NCBI GenBank assembly: GCA_050741255.1
Contig: JBOIEQ010000065.1
Span: forward strand, 1-22,096
DNA from: CAZXNF01 sp050741255
GTDB lineage: Bacteria > Pseudomonadota > Gammaproteobacteria > Burkholderiales > SG8-41
Direction: 5' to 3'
Length of the DNA: 22,096 nt
In this document: piece by piece, positions 7,482 to 13,924 of the stretch
How the letters are laid out: the number at the start of each line of letters is the position of its first letter
How positions within the stretch are numbered: position 1 is the stretch's first letter
The notes under the pieces: generated by a model
Told to the model about the DNA's origin: nothing
The model's database searches: none
The model's input: the letters and a program-made list of their open reading frames with translations, nothing else
Position numbers and translations under genes: made by a program

Positions 7482-8713
7482 GCCGCACCCTGAAGGCAGC
7501 GCCGCGCGCGCGATCCGGGGGCATAGTCACCGCCTTCGTGACCCATCGCGCCCTCGAGCCCCGGGACGATCATCCGCACCACCGGGATGCCGATCGCGTC
7601 CTGGGTCAGGTTCACCGCAATGGCCTGTCCGATGCCGGCGCCGCGCAGGCGCGCCAGCATCCATTGCAGATCGTCCTCTATCGATGGAGACTCGAAGCTA
7701 GGGGCCTGCGCGAACGCGCGCGGCGCAGCCGGCGCGGCCAGCAAGCCCCGGAAACGTGCCTGCCGGCGCGCGCGCGCGGACGGGCTGTACCACTGCGGCA
7801 GGTAGTCGTCGCGCGCGCCGGCGATGTAGGTGTTGCGCGCCTGGCCGGCTTCCGTGAGTGCCCGCAGCAGCGCGATCTGCCGCACCGGATGACAACCCGC
7901 GCCGAACTCGGGATCCGCATCGTCGCCATCGCGCCCCAGCAGCAGACAGACGAAGCAGGCGATGCCCACGTCCGTCGTCGTGTCCCAGATCCGCACGTCG
8001 AGACCCGCCTGCCGGTACCGCGCGATGATGCCGCGGCACGCGTCGTCGTCGATGCTCTCGGGATTGATGACCCGCCCCGCTTGCGCTTCGTCCGGCTCGT
8101 GCATCCAGAGCGTTCGCGCATCCCGTTCGACCACTTCGCACAGACCGTGGCTGATCGCTTCGAGCCGGTGATTGCCGGAAGCAAGGCCGTTGGTGTTCGC
8201 CTGAAAACAGCCGCTGCCGGGCGGCAGGGGCAGGGTGTAATTGGCGCTCACGAGTTCGAAGGGTACCCACAACGGGCCGCCGTCCAGCAGGTCCTCGCCT
8301 TCGATCCACAGCAGCGGCAGCGCGGGGGTGTACCGGCTGTCGCGCGCCTGCGGCAGCGCGGCGAGGTCCGCCACGCGATGTTCGCTTCGCATCTCGTCGG
8401 TGCTCGCGAGCTTGAGCGGCCGGAGGATGTGCTCGGCGTGCCAGATCTCGACCGCTTCCATCACCCCCGAGGCTTTGGCCGCCGCGAGGGTCAATCCTTT
8501 CCCCTGCGAAACGGTCATCGAGCGCGCATTGGGACGGCACACCATCACCACCGGAATGCCCGTACGGTCGAGGCCCGTGACGTTGGCGATGCGCGTGATC
8601 CCCATCAGGGGCAGCAGCGGCTGGAGACGTGCGAGCGTTTCCTCCGGCGCACAGGTGCGGTGCGTGCCGTATAAATAGTGCTTGGCTGTGGCCACGTTCA
8701 ACGAAGCGCTCAT
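7478..8713 (-). CDS. ycaO: YcaO-domain ATP-dependent backbone-modifying enzyme (TfuA-associated type)
   Basis: YcaO enzymes activate a backbone amide with ATP. Azoline-forming members usually have an E1-like partner, whereas TfuA-associated members make thioamides. This 411-residue protein shows the family signature SQGKGLTLAAAKASGVMEAVEIWHAE at about 69-94, in which the Glu residues of MEAVE are Mg-ATP ligands. It also has CFQANTNGLASG (169-180), and EAISHGLCEVVERDA (185-199) with the paired Glu residues of the second nucleotide motif. There is no fused E1-like domain, and none is encoded nearby. It overlaps the upstream cyclase gene (ATGA at 8710-8713) and the downstream tfuA (7478-7481). 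The C-terminus (ending RRCLQGAA) lacks the PxPxP tail of azoline-forming YcaOs, in keeping with a TfuA-type enzyme. The substrate is unknown. Confidence 0.95.
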   Translation of the reverse strand: MSASLNVATAKHYLYGTHRTCAPEETLARLQPLLPLMGITRIANVTGLDRTGIPVVMVCRPNARSMTVSQGKGLTLAAAKASGVMEAVEIWHAEHILRPLKLASTDEMRSEHRVADLAALPQARDSRYTPALPLLWIEGEDLLDGGPLWVPFELVSANYTLPLPPGSGCFQANTNGLASGNHRLEAISHGLCEVVERDARTLWMHEPDEAQAGRVINPESIDDDACRGIIARYRQAGLDVRIWDTTTDVGIACFVCLLLGRDGDDADPEFGAGCHPVRQIALLRALTEAGQARNTYIAGARDDYLPQWYSPSARARRQARFRGLLAAPAAPRAFAQAPSFESPSIEDDLQWMLARLRGAGIGQAIAVNLTQDAIGIPVVRMIVPGLEGAMGHEGGDYAPGSRARRCLQGAA

Positions 8714-11700
8714 CGCTGCGCTTCGATCAGCTGGCGCGCTTCCAGGAGGTCCGGCGTGTCGTGGCCCTCGCTGAAGGTGTCGTAGAGGGGACGCAGAACC
8801 GTGTCCACGGTCGCGCGATCGCCTGCTTTCAGACGCAGGCGCGCGAGGCTGACGGCGGCCCGCACTTCCAGGGAACGCGCCTGCTGCGCGCGGGCGCAGG
8901 CCAGCGCTTCCTCGAAGCAGGCGTCGGCACTGGATTCACCCGCGGCCAGCAGCAATTCGCCCCGTCGCCGGTGCAGTTCGGCATTCCAGAACACGATGCC
9001 GTAGCGTCCGGCCACGGCGAACGCGTCGTCGACGGCGCGCAGGCCCTCGTCCAGCCGTCCGGCCCTCGCGTACACCTCGGCCAGCATCTCGTAATACAGC
9101 GCGAAGTCCGTGGGCGTGTCCACCTCCCGCACCGACGCGATGCCCTCGAGCATCTCCTTCAGGCCTCCCGCCGCATCCTCGTGCAGGGCGCGGGCCCAGC
9201 CGCGGAAGAACGTACCCTTGGCCTGGTGCACGCGCAGTTTCTGCTCGGTCGCATAGGCGAGGAGTTCGCCGGCCGCCTGGTGGACGGCGTCCACGTTGCG
9301 CCGGAACTTCTGCAGCACGAGTGCGTAATCCATGGCGTGCGCCCGGCTGCCGACGTGGTTTAGTTCCTGTGCCCACGCCAGCGCCGCCTGCGCGTGGCCG
9401 AGCGCCTCACCGGGATGGCCCAGCATCCAGCTCGCGAGCCCGTGCTCGCCGAGGGCGCACACCCGGGCGTCGTGCCCGCCGTAGAGCGCCGCGTTCGTGC
9501 GGTGGCGGTCCGGATCGTACAGCGCGAGCCCCGCCTCGATATGGCGGCGGCACTCGCCGTGCGCGCCCAGCATGTAGAGCGTCGCCCACTGGCAGTGATG
9601 CGCCTGCATCAGCAGCGACGGCGCGCTGAGCTTGCGCGCAAGGCCCAGCAGTTGGTCGGCGCGCTCCCGGCCGCTGCGGTGATCCATCGACGCGCGCCAC
9701 CAGCCCCAGTGCGCCGCGAAATGGTGCTCCGACGCCGGCGTGCCTGCACACAACTCAAGCGTGCGGGCATACAGCGTGCCGACCTCCGGCGTGCCCCCGC
9801 CCTCGACCGTAATCAGCGCGGGACCCAGGGCGAGCAGCAGCGCCAGTTCGCGCTCGCGCCGCACCTGTTCGTCGGCAAGTTGCGGGATCAGCGTCAGGCC
9901 GCGGCGCAGGTGTCCGATCGCTTCGCGATACTCGGAACGTTCACTCGCGCGCAGCCCCGCGGCCAGCCAGCTCGCGATCGCCTGCCCGGTGACACCGGCC
10001 TCGGTCCAGTGATGCGCGACGAGTTCGGGCGTGTCGCGCGCCGTCTGCGGAAATCGGCTCTCCAGCACTTCCGCGATCCGCAGGTGCAGTTCGCGCCGGC
10101 GGCTGCGCAGCAGGCTTTCGTAGGCGACTTCCTGCACCAGCGCATGTTTGAAGGCGTAGCCGGACCCGGCGGCGCCGGGTTCCGCGTACACGAGCCCGGC
10201 ATACTGGAGATCGCGCAAGCCTTCGCGGACCCGTTCCGCCGGCAAGGGTGCGACCGCTTCCAGCAGTTCGGCGTTGAACTCGCGCCCGATCGCGCCCGCG
10301 ACCTGCGCGATCAGCTTGGCCGGTCCGAGCTGGTCGAGGCGCGCCATCAGCGAATCCTGCAGCGTCGCGGGAATGGACAGCGCAGACGGCGGCGCGTCCG
10401 GCCCGTCGCCGTCCCGTTCGCCGCCCGCCGGGGCCGAACCGAGTACCGCGCGGGTCAGTTCCTCGACGAACAGCGGCACACCGTCGGTCCTGGCGACGAC
10501 CTGCTCGATCACGCTCGGGGGCAGCCGTTCGGCGGCCACCTGGCGGGTCAGTTCGAGCGCGTACTCGGGCGCGAGATTCCTCAGTGCCCGTTGCTCGATC
10601 CGCGGCCGGTCGTTCCAGGCCGGCAGGGATTCCGGACGGCAGGTCAGCACGACGAGCGCGCGCAGCTTGCGCGCGCGTTCGATGAGCAGGCCCAGGAATT
10701 CCTGCGTCGTGGGATCGATCCAATGCACGTCCTCGAACACGACGAGGAGCGGCCGTTCCGCGGCCAGGCGCTGCATGAATTCCAGCAGCAGGTCGAAGGT
10801 GAGTTCCTTTTGCCGCTGCGGGCTCATGGGCGGCAGGGCCGGCCGCGCGTCGGCGGGGATGGAGAGCAGTGCGCCAAGCAGTGACACCGCGTCGCGGGCC
10901 TGCGGGCCGAGCCACGCCGAGAGTTTCGCGAGCTTGTGCGCGGGGCTGTCCTCGGGGCCGATATCCGCCGCGCGCTGCAGGTACTCGATCACCGGATGCA
11001 GGGCGGTGTTGACGAAGTGCGGCGAGCATTGGCACGCCAGCACCAGGTGCGGCGCCGCGGCGAGTGCTTCGCGCAGCGCCTGGACCATCCGCGATTTGCC
11101 GATGCCGGCCTCACCGGCCAGCAGCGCCACCCGGCCATGGCCCTGCGCCGCCGTTGCCCAGAGTTGCAGCAGCCACCGCATCTGTTCTTCGCGGTTGACG
11201 CGCGGACTGACGCCCACCCGCTGCGCCGCCTCGAAGCGGTTGCCGGCGAAGCGGGGCGCTAAAACCTGCCAGGCCGGGACCCGTTCGGCGAAGCCTTTCA
11301 GGGCATGCGCCCCGAGGTCGGCGCAGTCGAAGCGCTCACCGATCAGCGCGCGCGTGCCGGCCGCGATCACCACGGTGTTGGGCGTCGCGAGTGCTTGCAG
11401 CCGCGCCGCCAGGTTGGGTGTTTCACCCACCACGGCTTCTTCCTGGGCGGCGCCTTCGCCGACGAGGTCGCCCACGACCACGACACCCGTCGCGATGCCG
11501 ATCCGTGCCGCGAGCGGCTCGGCGCCGCCGGCGCCCCCCGGCACCGGCAGCGTGGCCATTACGGCGAGTATGTCCAGCGCGGACAGCACCGCGCGCTCGG
11601 CATCGTCTTCGTGCGCGCGCGGATAGCCGAACAGCGCAAGGATCCCGTCGCCCATGTAGCGGGAAACCGTACCCTCGTAGCGGCGGATGACCGCCGTGCA

Positions 11701-11976
11701 CGCGGTCTGATAGGCGAGGATGAGGTCGCGCAATTCCTCGGGATCGAGGCGGGTGGAGAGGCTGGTCGAGCCGACCAGGTCGCAGAACAGTACCGTGAGT
11801 TGCCGGCGCTCCGGCTGCGGACGCTCCGCCGCCGCGGCGCCGGACGCGAGACGGGACGCAAGGCTGCCCAGCGACGCGCCGCAGGTGGCGCAAAAGCGGG
11901 ACTCCCGGGGGTTGGCGAAGCCGCAGGCGGCGCAGGCCGGCAAGGACGAGGACGGCGACTCCCGGTTTTCATTCAT
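8710..11976 (-). CDS. Zinc ribbon-class III nucleotide cyclase-AAA ATPase-TPR signalling protein
   Basis: A 1088-residue multidomain protein. Residues 15-32 form a CxxC-x10-CxxC zinc ribbon. A class III cyclase domain spans about 58-240, with metal-binding Asp66 (FCDLVGS) and Asp110 (YMGDGILALFG) and the transition-state pair Asn188/Arg192 (PNLAARL), so it looks catalytically competent. Whether it makes cAMP or cGMP cannot be settled from motifs alone. An AAA/STAND-type ATPase follows, with Walker A GEAGIGKS at 288-295 and Walker B LVVFEDVHWID near 411-421. The last 400 or so residues are TPR-like helices. There is no HTH domain. The ATG at 11976 is chosen because the zinc ribbon follows directly; the open frame runs further upstream into the divergent promoter region without conservation. 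No good Shine-Dalgarno is visible. The stop overlaps the ycaO start, so it leads the modification operon. Confidence 0.92.
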   Translation of the reverse strand: MNENRESPSSSLPACAACGFANPRESRFCATCGASLGSLASRLASGAAAAERPQPERRQLTVLFCDLVGSTSLSTRLDPEELRDLILAYQTACTAVIRRYEGTVSRYMGDGILALFGYPRAHEDDAERAVLSALDILAVMATLPVPGGAGGAEPLAARIGIATGVVVVGDLVGEGAAQEEAVVGETPNLAARLQALATPNTVVIAAGTRALIGERFDCADLGAHALKGFAERVPAWQVLAPRFAGNRFEAAQRVGVSPRVNREEQMRWLLQLWATAAQGHGRVALLAGEAGIGKSRMVQALREALAAAPHLVLACQCSPHFVNTALHPVIEYLQRAADIGPEDSPAHKLAKLSAWLGPQARDAVSLLGALLSIPADARPALPPMSPQRQKELTFDLLLEFMQRLAAERPLLVVFEDVHWIDPTTQEFLGLLIERARKLRALVVLTCRPESLPAWNDRPRIEQRALRNLAPEYALELTRQVAAERLPPSVIEQVVARTDGVPLFVEELTRAVLGSAPAGGERDGDGPDAPPSALSIPATLQDSLMARLDQLGPAKLIAQVAGAIGREFNAELLEAVAPLPAERVREGLRDLQYAGLVYAEPGAAGSGYAFKHALVQEVAYESLLRSRRRELHLRIAEVLESRFPQTARDTPELVAHHWTEAGVTGQAIASWLAAGLRASERSEYREAIGHLRRGLTLIPQLADEQVRRERELALLLALGPALITVEGGGTPEVGTLYARTLELCAGTPASEHHFAAHWGWWRASMDHRSGRERADQLLGLARKLSAPSLLMQAHHCQWATLYMLGAHGECRRHIEAGLALYDPDRHRTNAALYGGHDARVCALGEHGLASWMLGHPGEALGHAQAALAWAQELNHVGSRAHAMDYALVLQKFRRNVDAVHQAAGELLAYATEQKLRVHQAKGTFFRGWARALHEDAAGGLKEMLEGIASVREVDTPTDFALYYEMLAEVYARAGRLDEGLRAVDDAFAVAGRYGIVFWNAELHRRRGELLLAAGESSADACFEEALACARAQQARSLEVRAAVSLARLRLKAGDRATVDTVLRPLYDTFSEGHDTPDLLEARQLIEAQR

Positions 11977-12052
11977 CGCCGAATCATTCTGGGCTATAGG
12001 GCGCGCGGGGTGCAAGTTCGGGCGCGGGCACCCCGTCCGAGCTCGGAAATCC

Positions 12053-12068
12053 GGTGCGTTTACGCACT
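12053..12068. promoter_or_regulatory. Candidate Crp-family operator, cyclase/luxR divergent promoter
   Basis: GGTGCG-TTTA-CGCACT is a dyad with five perfect base pairs per arm and GTG-N8-CAC geometry, the same as CRP sites. It lies 77-92 bases from the cyclase start and 86-101 from the luxR start. A nearly identical dyad occurs at 13282-13297, in the other promoter region of this block. The Crp-family protein encoded at 12474-13190 carries the CRP recognition-helix signature R-E-x-V-x-R, so it is the natural candidate ligand. Assigned from sequence symmetry only. Confidence 0.5.
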
Positions 12069-12089
12069 GACCCTGCCGGACGGGCTGCC

Positions 12090-12095
12090 TAGACT
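12090..12095 (+). promoter_or_regulatory. Candidate -10 element of luxR, placed for class II activation
   Basis: TAGACT agrees with TATAAT at four positions, including T1, A2 and T6. If it occupies -12 to -7, transcription would start near 12102. The centre of the upstream dyad (12060.5) then falls at -41.5, the standard position of a class II CRP site that replaces the -35 element. No recognisable -35 hexamer is present, as expected for that class. Confidence 0.35.
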
Positions 12096-12153
12096 GCCTG
12101 CCGTAGCACTGACGTCGTATGCCGAACCGACCACGTCTGAAAAGGAGATCGCC

Positions 12154-12477
12154 ATGCATGCAGCCCTTGTTTCGAATGCCGCTTCCGTTACCGCCCGCCA
12201 ACCGTCGCCTGCCGTACGGGTGCACCTCACCACCCGCCAGCGCGAGGTGCTGGCGCTGCTGTGCGAAGGCTTGAGCAACAAGCACATCGCCCGGCGCCTT
12301 GGCATCGCGGGGGGCACGGTCAAGGTGCACATCAGCAGCATCCTGCGCGCGCTGGAGGTCACGACCCGGCTGGGCGCGCTGGTCGCGGCGCGGCGCCTGG
12401 GACTGGGACCGGACGCGACGCCGGTCGCCCCGGTGCTGCCGGCGCCGGTCGTGCTGCGCCTGCTGTCCGCCGGTTAA
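12154..12477 (+). CDS. Stand-alone LuxR/GerE-type HTH protein
   Basis: A 107-residue protein that is little more than a LuxR-type DNA-binding domain. LTTRQREVLALLCEGLSNKHIARRLGIA and GTVKVHISSILRAL (about 25-66) match the GerE four-helix domain closely, including the recognition helix. There is no receiver, autoinducer-binding or PAS domain, so it would need another protein or simply its own abundance as signal. The ATG at 12154 has AAAGGAG 7-13 bases upstream; the open frame continues upstream into the promoter region but without homology. It is divergent from the cyclase operon, and its last 4 bases overlap the convergent crp-like gene. A Pro/Ala/Val-rich tail of about 25 residues follows the HTH. 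It may act on the divergent operon. Confidence 0.88.
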   Translation: MHAALVSNAASVTARQPSPAVRVHLTTRQREVLALLCEGLSNKHIARRLGIAGGTVKVHISSILRALEVTTRLGALVAARRLGLGPDATPVAPVLPAPVVLRLLSAG

Positions 12478-12495
12478 ACCGAGCGGCGGACAGCA
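12461..12495. terminator. 12-bp perfect hairpin over the convergent luxR/crp gene ends
   Basis: TGCTGTCCGCCG at 12461-12472 is the exact reverse complement of 12484-12495, with an 11-base loop that holds the overlapping stop codons of both convergent genes. Neither strand has a T run after the stem, so it is not a canonical intrinsic terminator. It could act as a bidirectional transcription pause or a 3'-end stabiliser. Confidence 0.5.
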
Positions 12496-13190
12496 TTCAC
12501 GATCTGCTCGAGCCGGGCGACATCCGGCACGAGCAGGGCGGACCCGGAACGCCTGATCAGCCCCCGCTTGCGCAGCGCCGACAGTTCGCGCGTGACCTGT
12601 TCGCGGTAGGTGCTTACCCGTGCGGCGAGGTCCGCGTGCCGGGGCGCGGGATCGAGGCGCGCCGCGTTGCGTTCGACCCCCGCCTCGCGCGCGAGCCGCA
12701 GCAGTTCGGCATGCACGCGGTTCTGCACCCCGAGCGTGCTGAAGTCGAACACACGATCGGTCAGTTCGCGCACGACAGCCACCAGCCGCGCCAGCACGCG
12801 ATCGCAGGCGTCGGGATGGTCGTGCAGCAGCCGCCGGAACGCCGCCGGCGGCAGCGCGGCCACCAGCGTGTCGGCGAGCGCTACCACGCTGGCCGACCGC
12901 GCCAGGCCATCCAGCGCCGCGAAATCACCAAACCAGTCGCCGGCCTTCAGGTCGCGATAGTCCACCTGGCGGCCCGCCGCGGAAAACGCCGTCACCCGTA
13001 CTTGGCCCGCCACGATCAGATACACGTCCCGGTCCGCGGCGTCGCGCGCGATGACCTGTTCGCCGGCGGGCGCCCGGCGCCAGCGGCAGGTGCGCGCGAG
13101 CGCCTCGAGCGCGGGCAACGGCACTTCCGCCAGCAGCTGGACGCGCTGGAGCCCCAGTGCGGAGGGTTCGACGGTGGAGGCGCGCGGCAT
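12474..13190 (-). CDS. Crp/Fnr-family transcriptional regulator, CRP-like
   Basis: A 238-residue regulator with a cyclic-nucleotide-binding domain (about 15-125), a dimerisation helix and a winged HTH (about 155-222). The phosphate-binding cassette reads GDF...LARSAS: Gly88-Asp89 replaces the Gly-Glu of CRP, and Arg98-Ser99 matches the CRP pair that holds the cAMP phosphate. In the C-helix, ELTDRV aligns with VTSEKV of CRP. The recognition helix YREQVTR (195-201) keeps Arg, Glu and Arg in the CRP R-E-T-V-G-R pattern that reads GTG half-sites. There is no N-terminal cysteine cluster as in Fnr. The ATG at 13190 gives the normal family length; the frame stays open to 13346 without homology, and no clear ribosome-binding site is seen. 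The cyclase gene 0.5 kb away makes cAMP a reasonable ligand, by inference. Confidence 0.88.
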   Translation of the reverse strand: MPRASTVEPSALGLQRVQLLAEVPLPALEALARTCRWRRAPAGEQVIARDAADRDVYLIVAGQVRVTAFSAAGRQVDYRDLKAGDWFGDFAALDGLARSASVVALADTLVAALPPAAFRRLLHDHPDACDRVLARLVAVVRELTDRVFDFSTLGVQNRVHAELLRLAREAGVERNAARLDPAPRHADLAARVSTYREQVTRELSALRKRGLIRRSGSALLVPDVARLEQIVNAVRRSV

Positions 13191-13281
13191 CGGTTGTGCG
13201 GTAGAGGTGTTCGCGTGGGGGCGGGGGAGTACGCGGATCAGTCTATTACAAACGGCGCAGGACTTAGACCTTCTGGCGAAT

Positions 13282-13297
13282 GGTGCGGGCGCGCACC
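13282..13297. promoter_or_regulatory. Candidate Crp-family operator, crp/small-membrane-protein divergent promoter
   Basis: GGTGCG-GGCG-CGCACC is a perfect 6-bp dyad with a 4-base spacer (GTG-N8-CAC). It shares both arms, apart from one outer base, with the dyad at 12053-12068. It lies 92-107 bases upstream of the crp-like gene and 62-77 upstream of the start at 13359. On the crp side, TGTAAT (13250 to 13245) is a five-of-six -10 match that would put the dyad centre near -51.5. On the other side, GACAAT at 13304-13309 would place it near -26, a repressing position. It is likely an autoregulatory site if the operator reading is right. Confidence 0.5.
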
Positions 13298-13358
13298 GGC
13301 TTCGACAATGGGCACCAGGCGGCGAAGTGACGCCGTCAACCACCACCCGGAGGTCACC

Positions 13359-13616
13359 ATGTCAGTCCTCAATGCCCAGCGCGGCACCTCGCAAGACCGT
13401 CCCGCCGCGGACGCCAGCGAAGACCGGATGCTGTTCATCACCGGTTTCATCATTCTCGTCACGGCGGCGGCCCTGATGGCCACCTCGATCGCCGTCACCG
13501 CCGATGCGGTGCTGGCGCCGGTCGCCGCGGTGCCGGTCGAAATCCAGACCGTGCCCGCGTTACCTGCCGGCGACTTCACGGCCTCCGAGCCGGTCGATGT
13601 CGTGCAGGGATTCTGA
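13359..13616 (+). CDS. Small single-span membrane protein, unknown
   Basis: An 85-residue protein that I do not recognise. A polar N-terminus of 23 residues is followed by one strongly hydrophobic span, MLFITGFIILVTAAALMATSIAV at about 24-46, and then an Ala/Val/Pro-rich tail ending DVVQGF. GGAGG lies 6-10 bases before the ATG, which strongly supports the start. It is divergent from the crp-like gene across a 168-base region holding the second operator-like dyad, and the next gene starts 1 base after its stop. The pair are therefore likely cotranscribed, possibly under Crp-family control. Confidence 0.75.
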   Translation: MSVLNAQRGTSQDRPAADASEDRMLFITGFIILVTAAALMATSIAVTADAVLAPVAAVPVEIQTVPALPAGDFTASEPVDVVQGF

Positions 13617-13617
13617 G

Positions 13618-13902
13618 ATGATCAGCCATAACGAACGGCAGCGTCTGATGGCGCGCCTGAACGACGCGGAAGCACACCCGCGCGCCGTGCTGGCGAAATG
13701 CGTGGCGGGTCTGGTAGTCGTGGCCGGATTGGGGGCCGCTGCGGTATTTGCGCCGCAGGACGAACAGCCCGCACAGGCGGCGGCGCAGGAAGTGAAACAG
13801 GCCGCGCCGGACCAGCACCGGCGCGAGGTGTTCGAGGGGCGGCGGGCGTACTACGAGGCCGGTCAGCGCGCCTCGGACGCGCACCGGGCCGCGGCGCGCT
13901 GA
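13618..13902 (+). CDS. Small membrane-anchored protein, unknown
   Basis: A 94-residue protein with one hydrophobic span at about 24-46 (VLAKCVAGLVVVAGLGAAAVFA) and a hydrophilic, probably helical tail of about 48 residues rich in Gln, Glu, Arg and Ala. The ATG at 13618 is separated from the previous stop by a single base, so it is probably translated by re-initiation. I do not recognise a family. It shares topology with the upstream protein, so the two could form one membrane complex, but nothing in the sequence proves it. Confidence 0.7.
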   Translation: MISHNERQRLMARLNDAEAHPRAVLAKCVAGLVVVAGLGAAAVFAPQDEQPAQAAAQEVKQAAPDQHRREVFEGRRAYYEAGQRASDAHRAAAR

Positions 13903-13903
13903 A

Positions 13904-13921
13904 ACGCCGGCGCGGCGGCGT
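13904..13921. terminator. Weak hairpin between convergent genes
   Basis: ACGCCG at 13904-13909 pairs with CGGCGT at 13916-13921 across a 6-base loop, within the 22-base gap between two convergent stop codons. There is no T run, and in this GC content a 6-bp stem is only suggestive. Confidence 0.25.
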
Positions 13922-13924
13922 GCC

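Noticed and set aside
7478..8713. YcaO acting as an azoline-forming cyclodehydratase
   Set aside because: No E1-like/ocin-ThiF partner or dehydrogenase is encoded nearby, the tail of the proposed substrate lacks Cys, and TfuA is the direct partner.
12007..12034. GGGGTGC-N14-GCACCCC inverted repeat between the cyclase gene and the main dyad
   Set aside because: A 7-bp GC-only stem is easily expected by chance here, and it has no second copy that I noticed in the window.
11977..12330. Upstream extension of the cyclase protein by about 118 residues
   Set aside because: It would cross the divergent promoter region and the luxR gene, has no conserved sequence, and the zinc ribbon begins right after the ATG at 11976.
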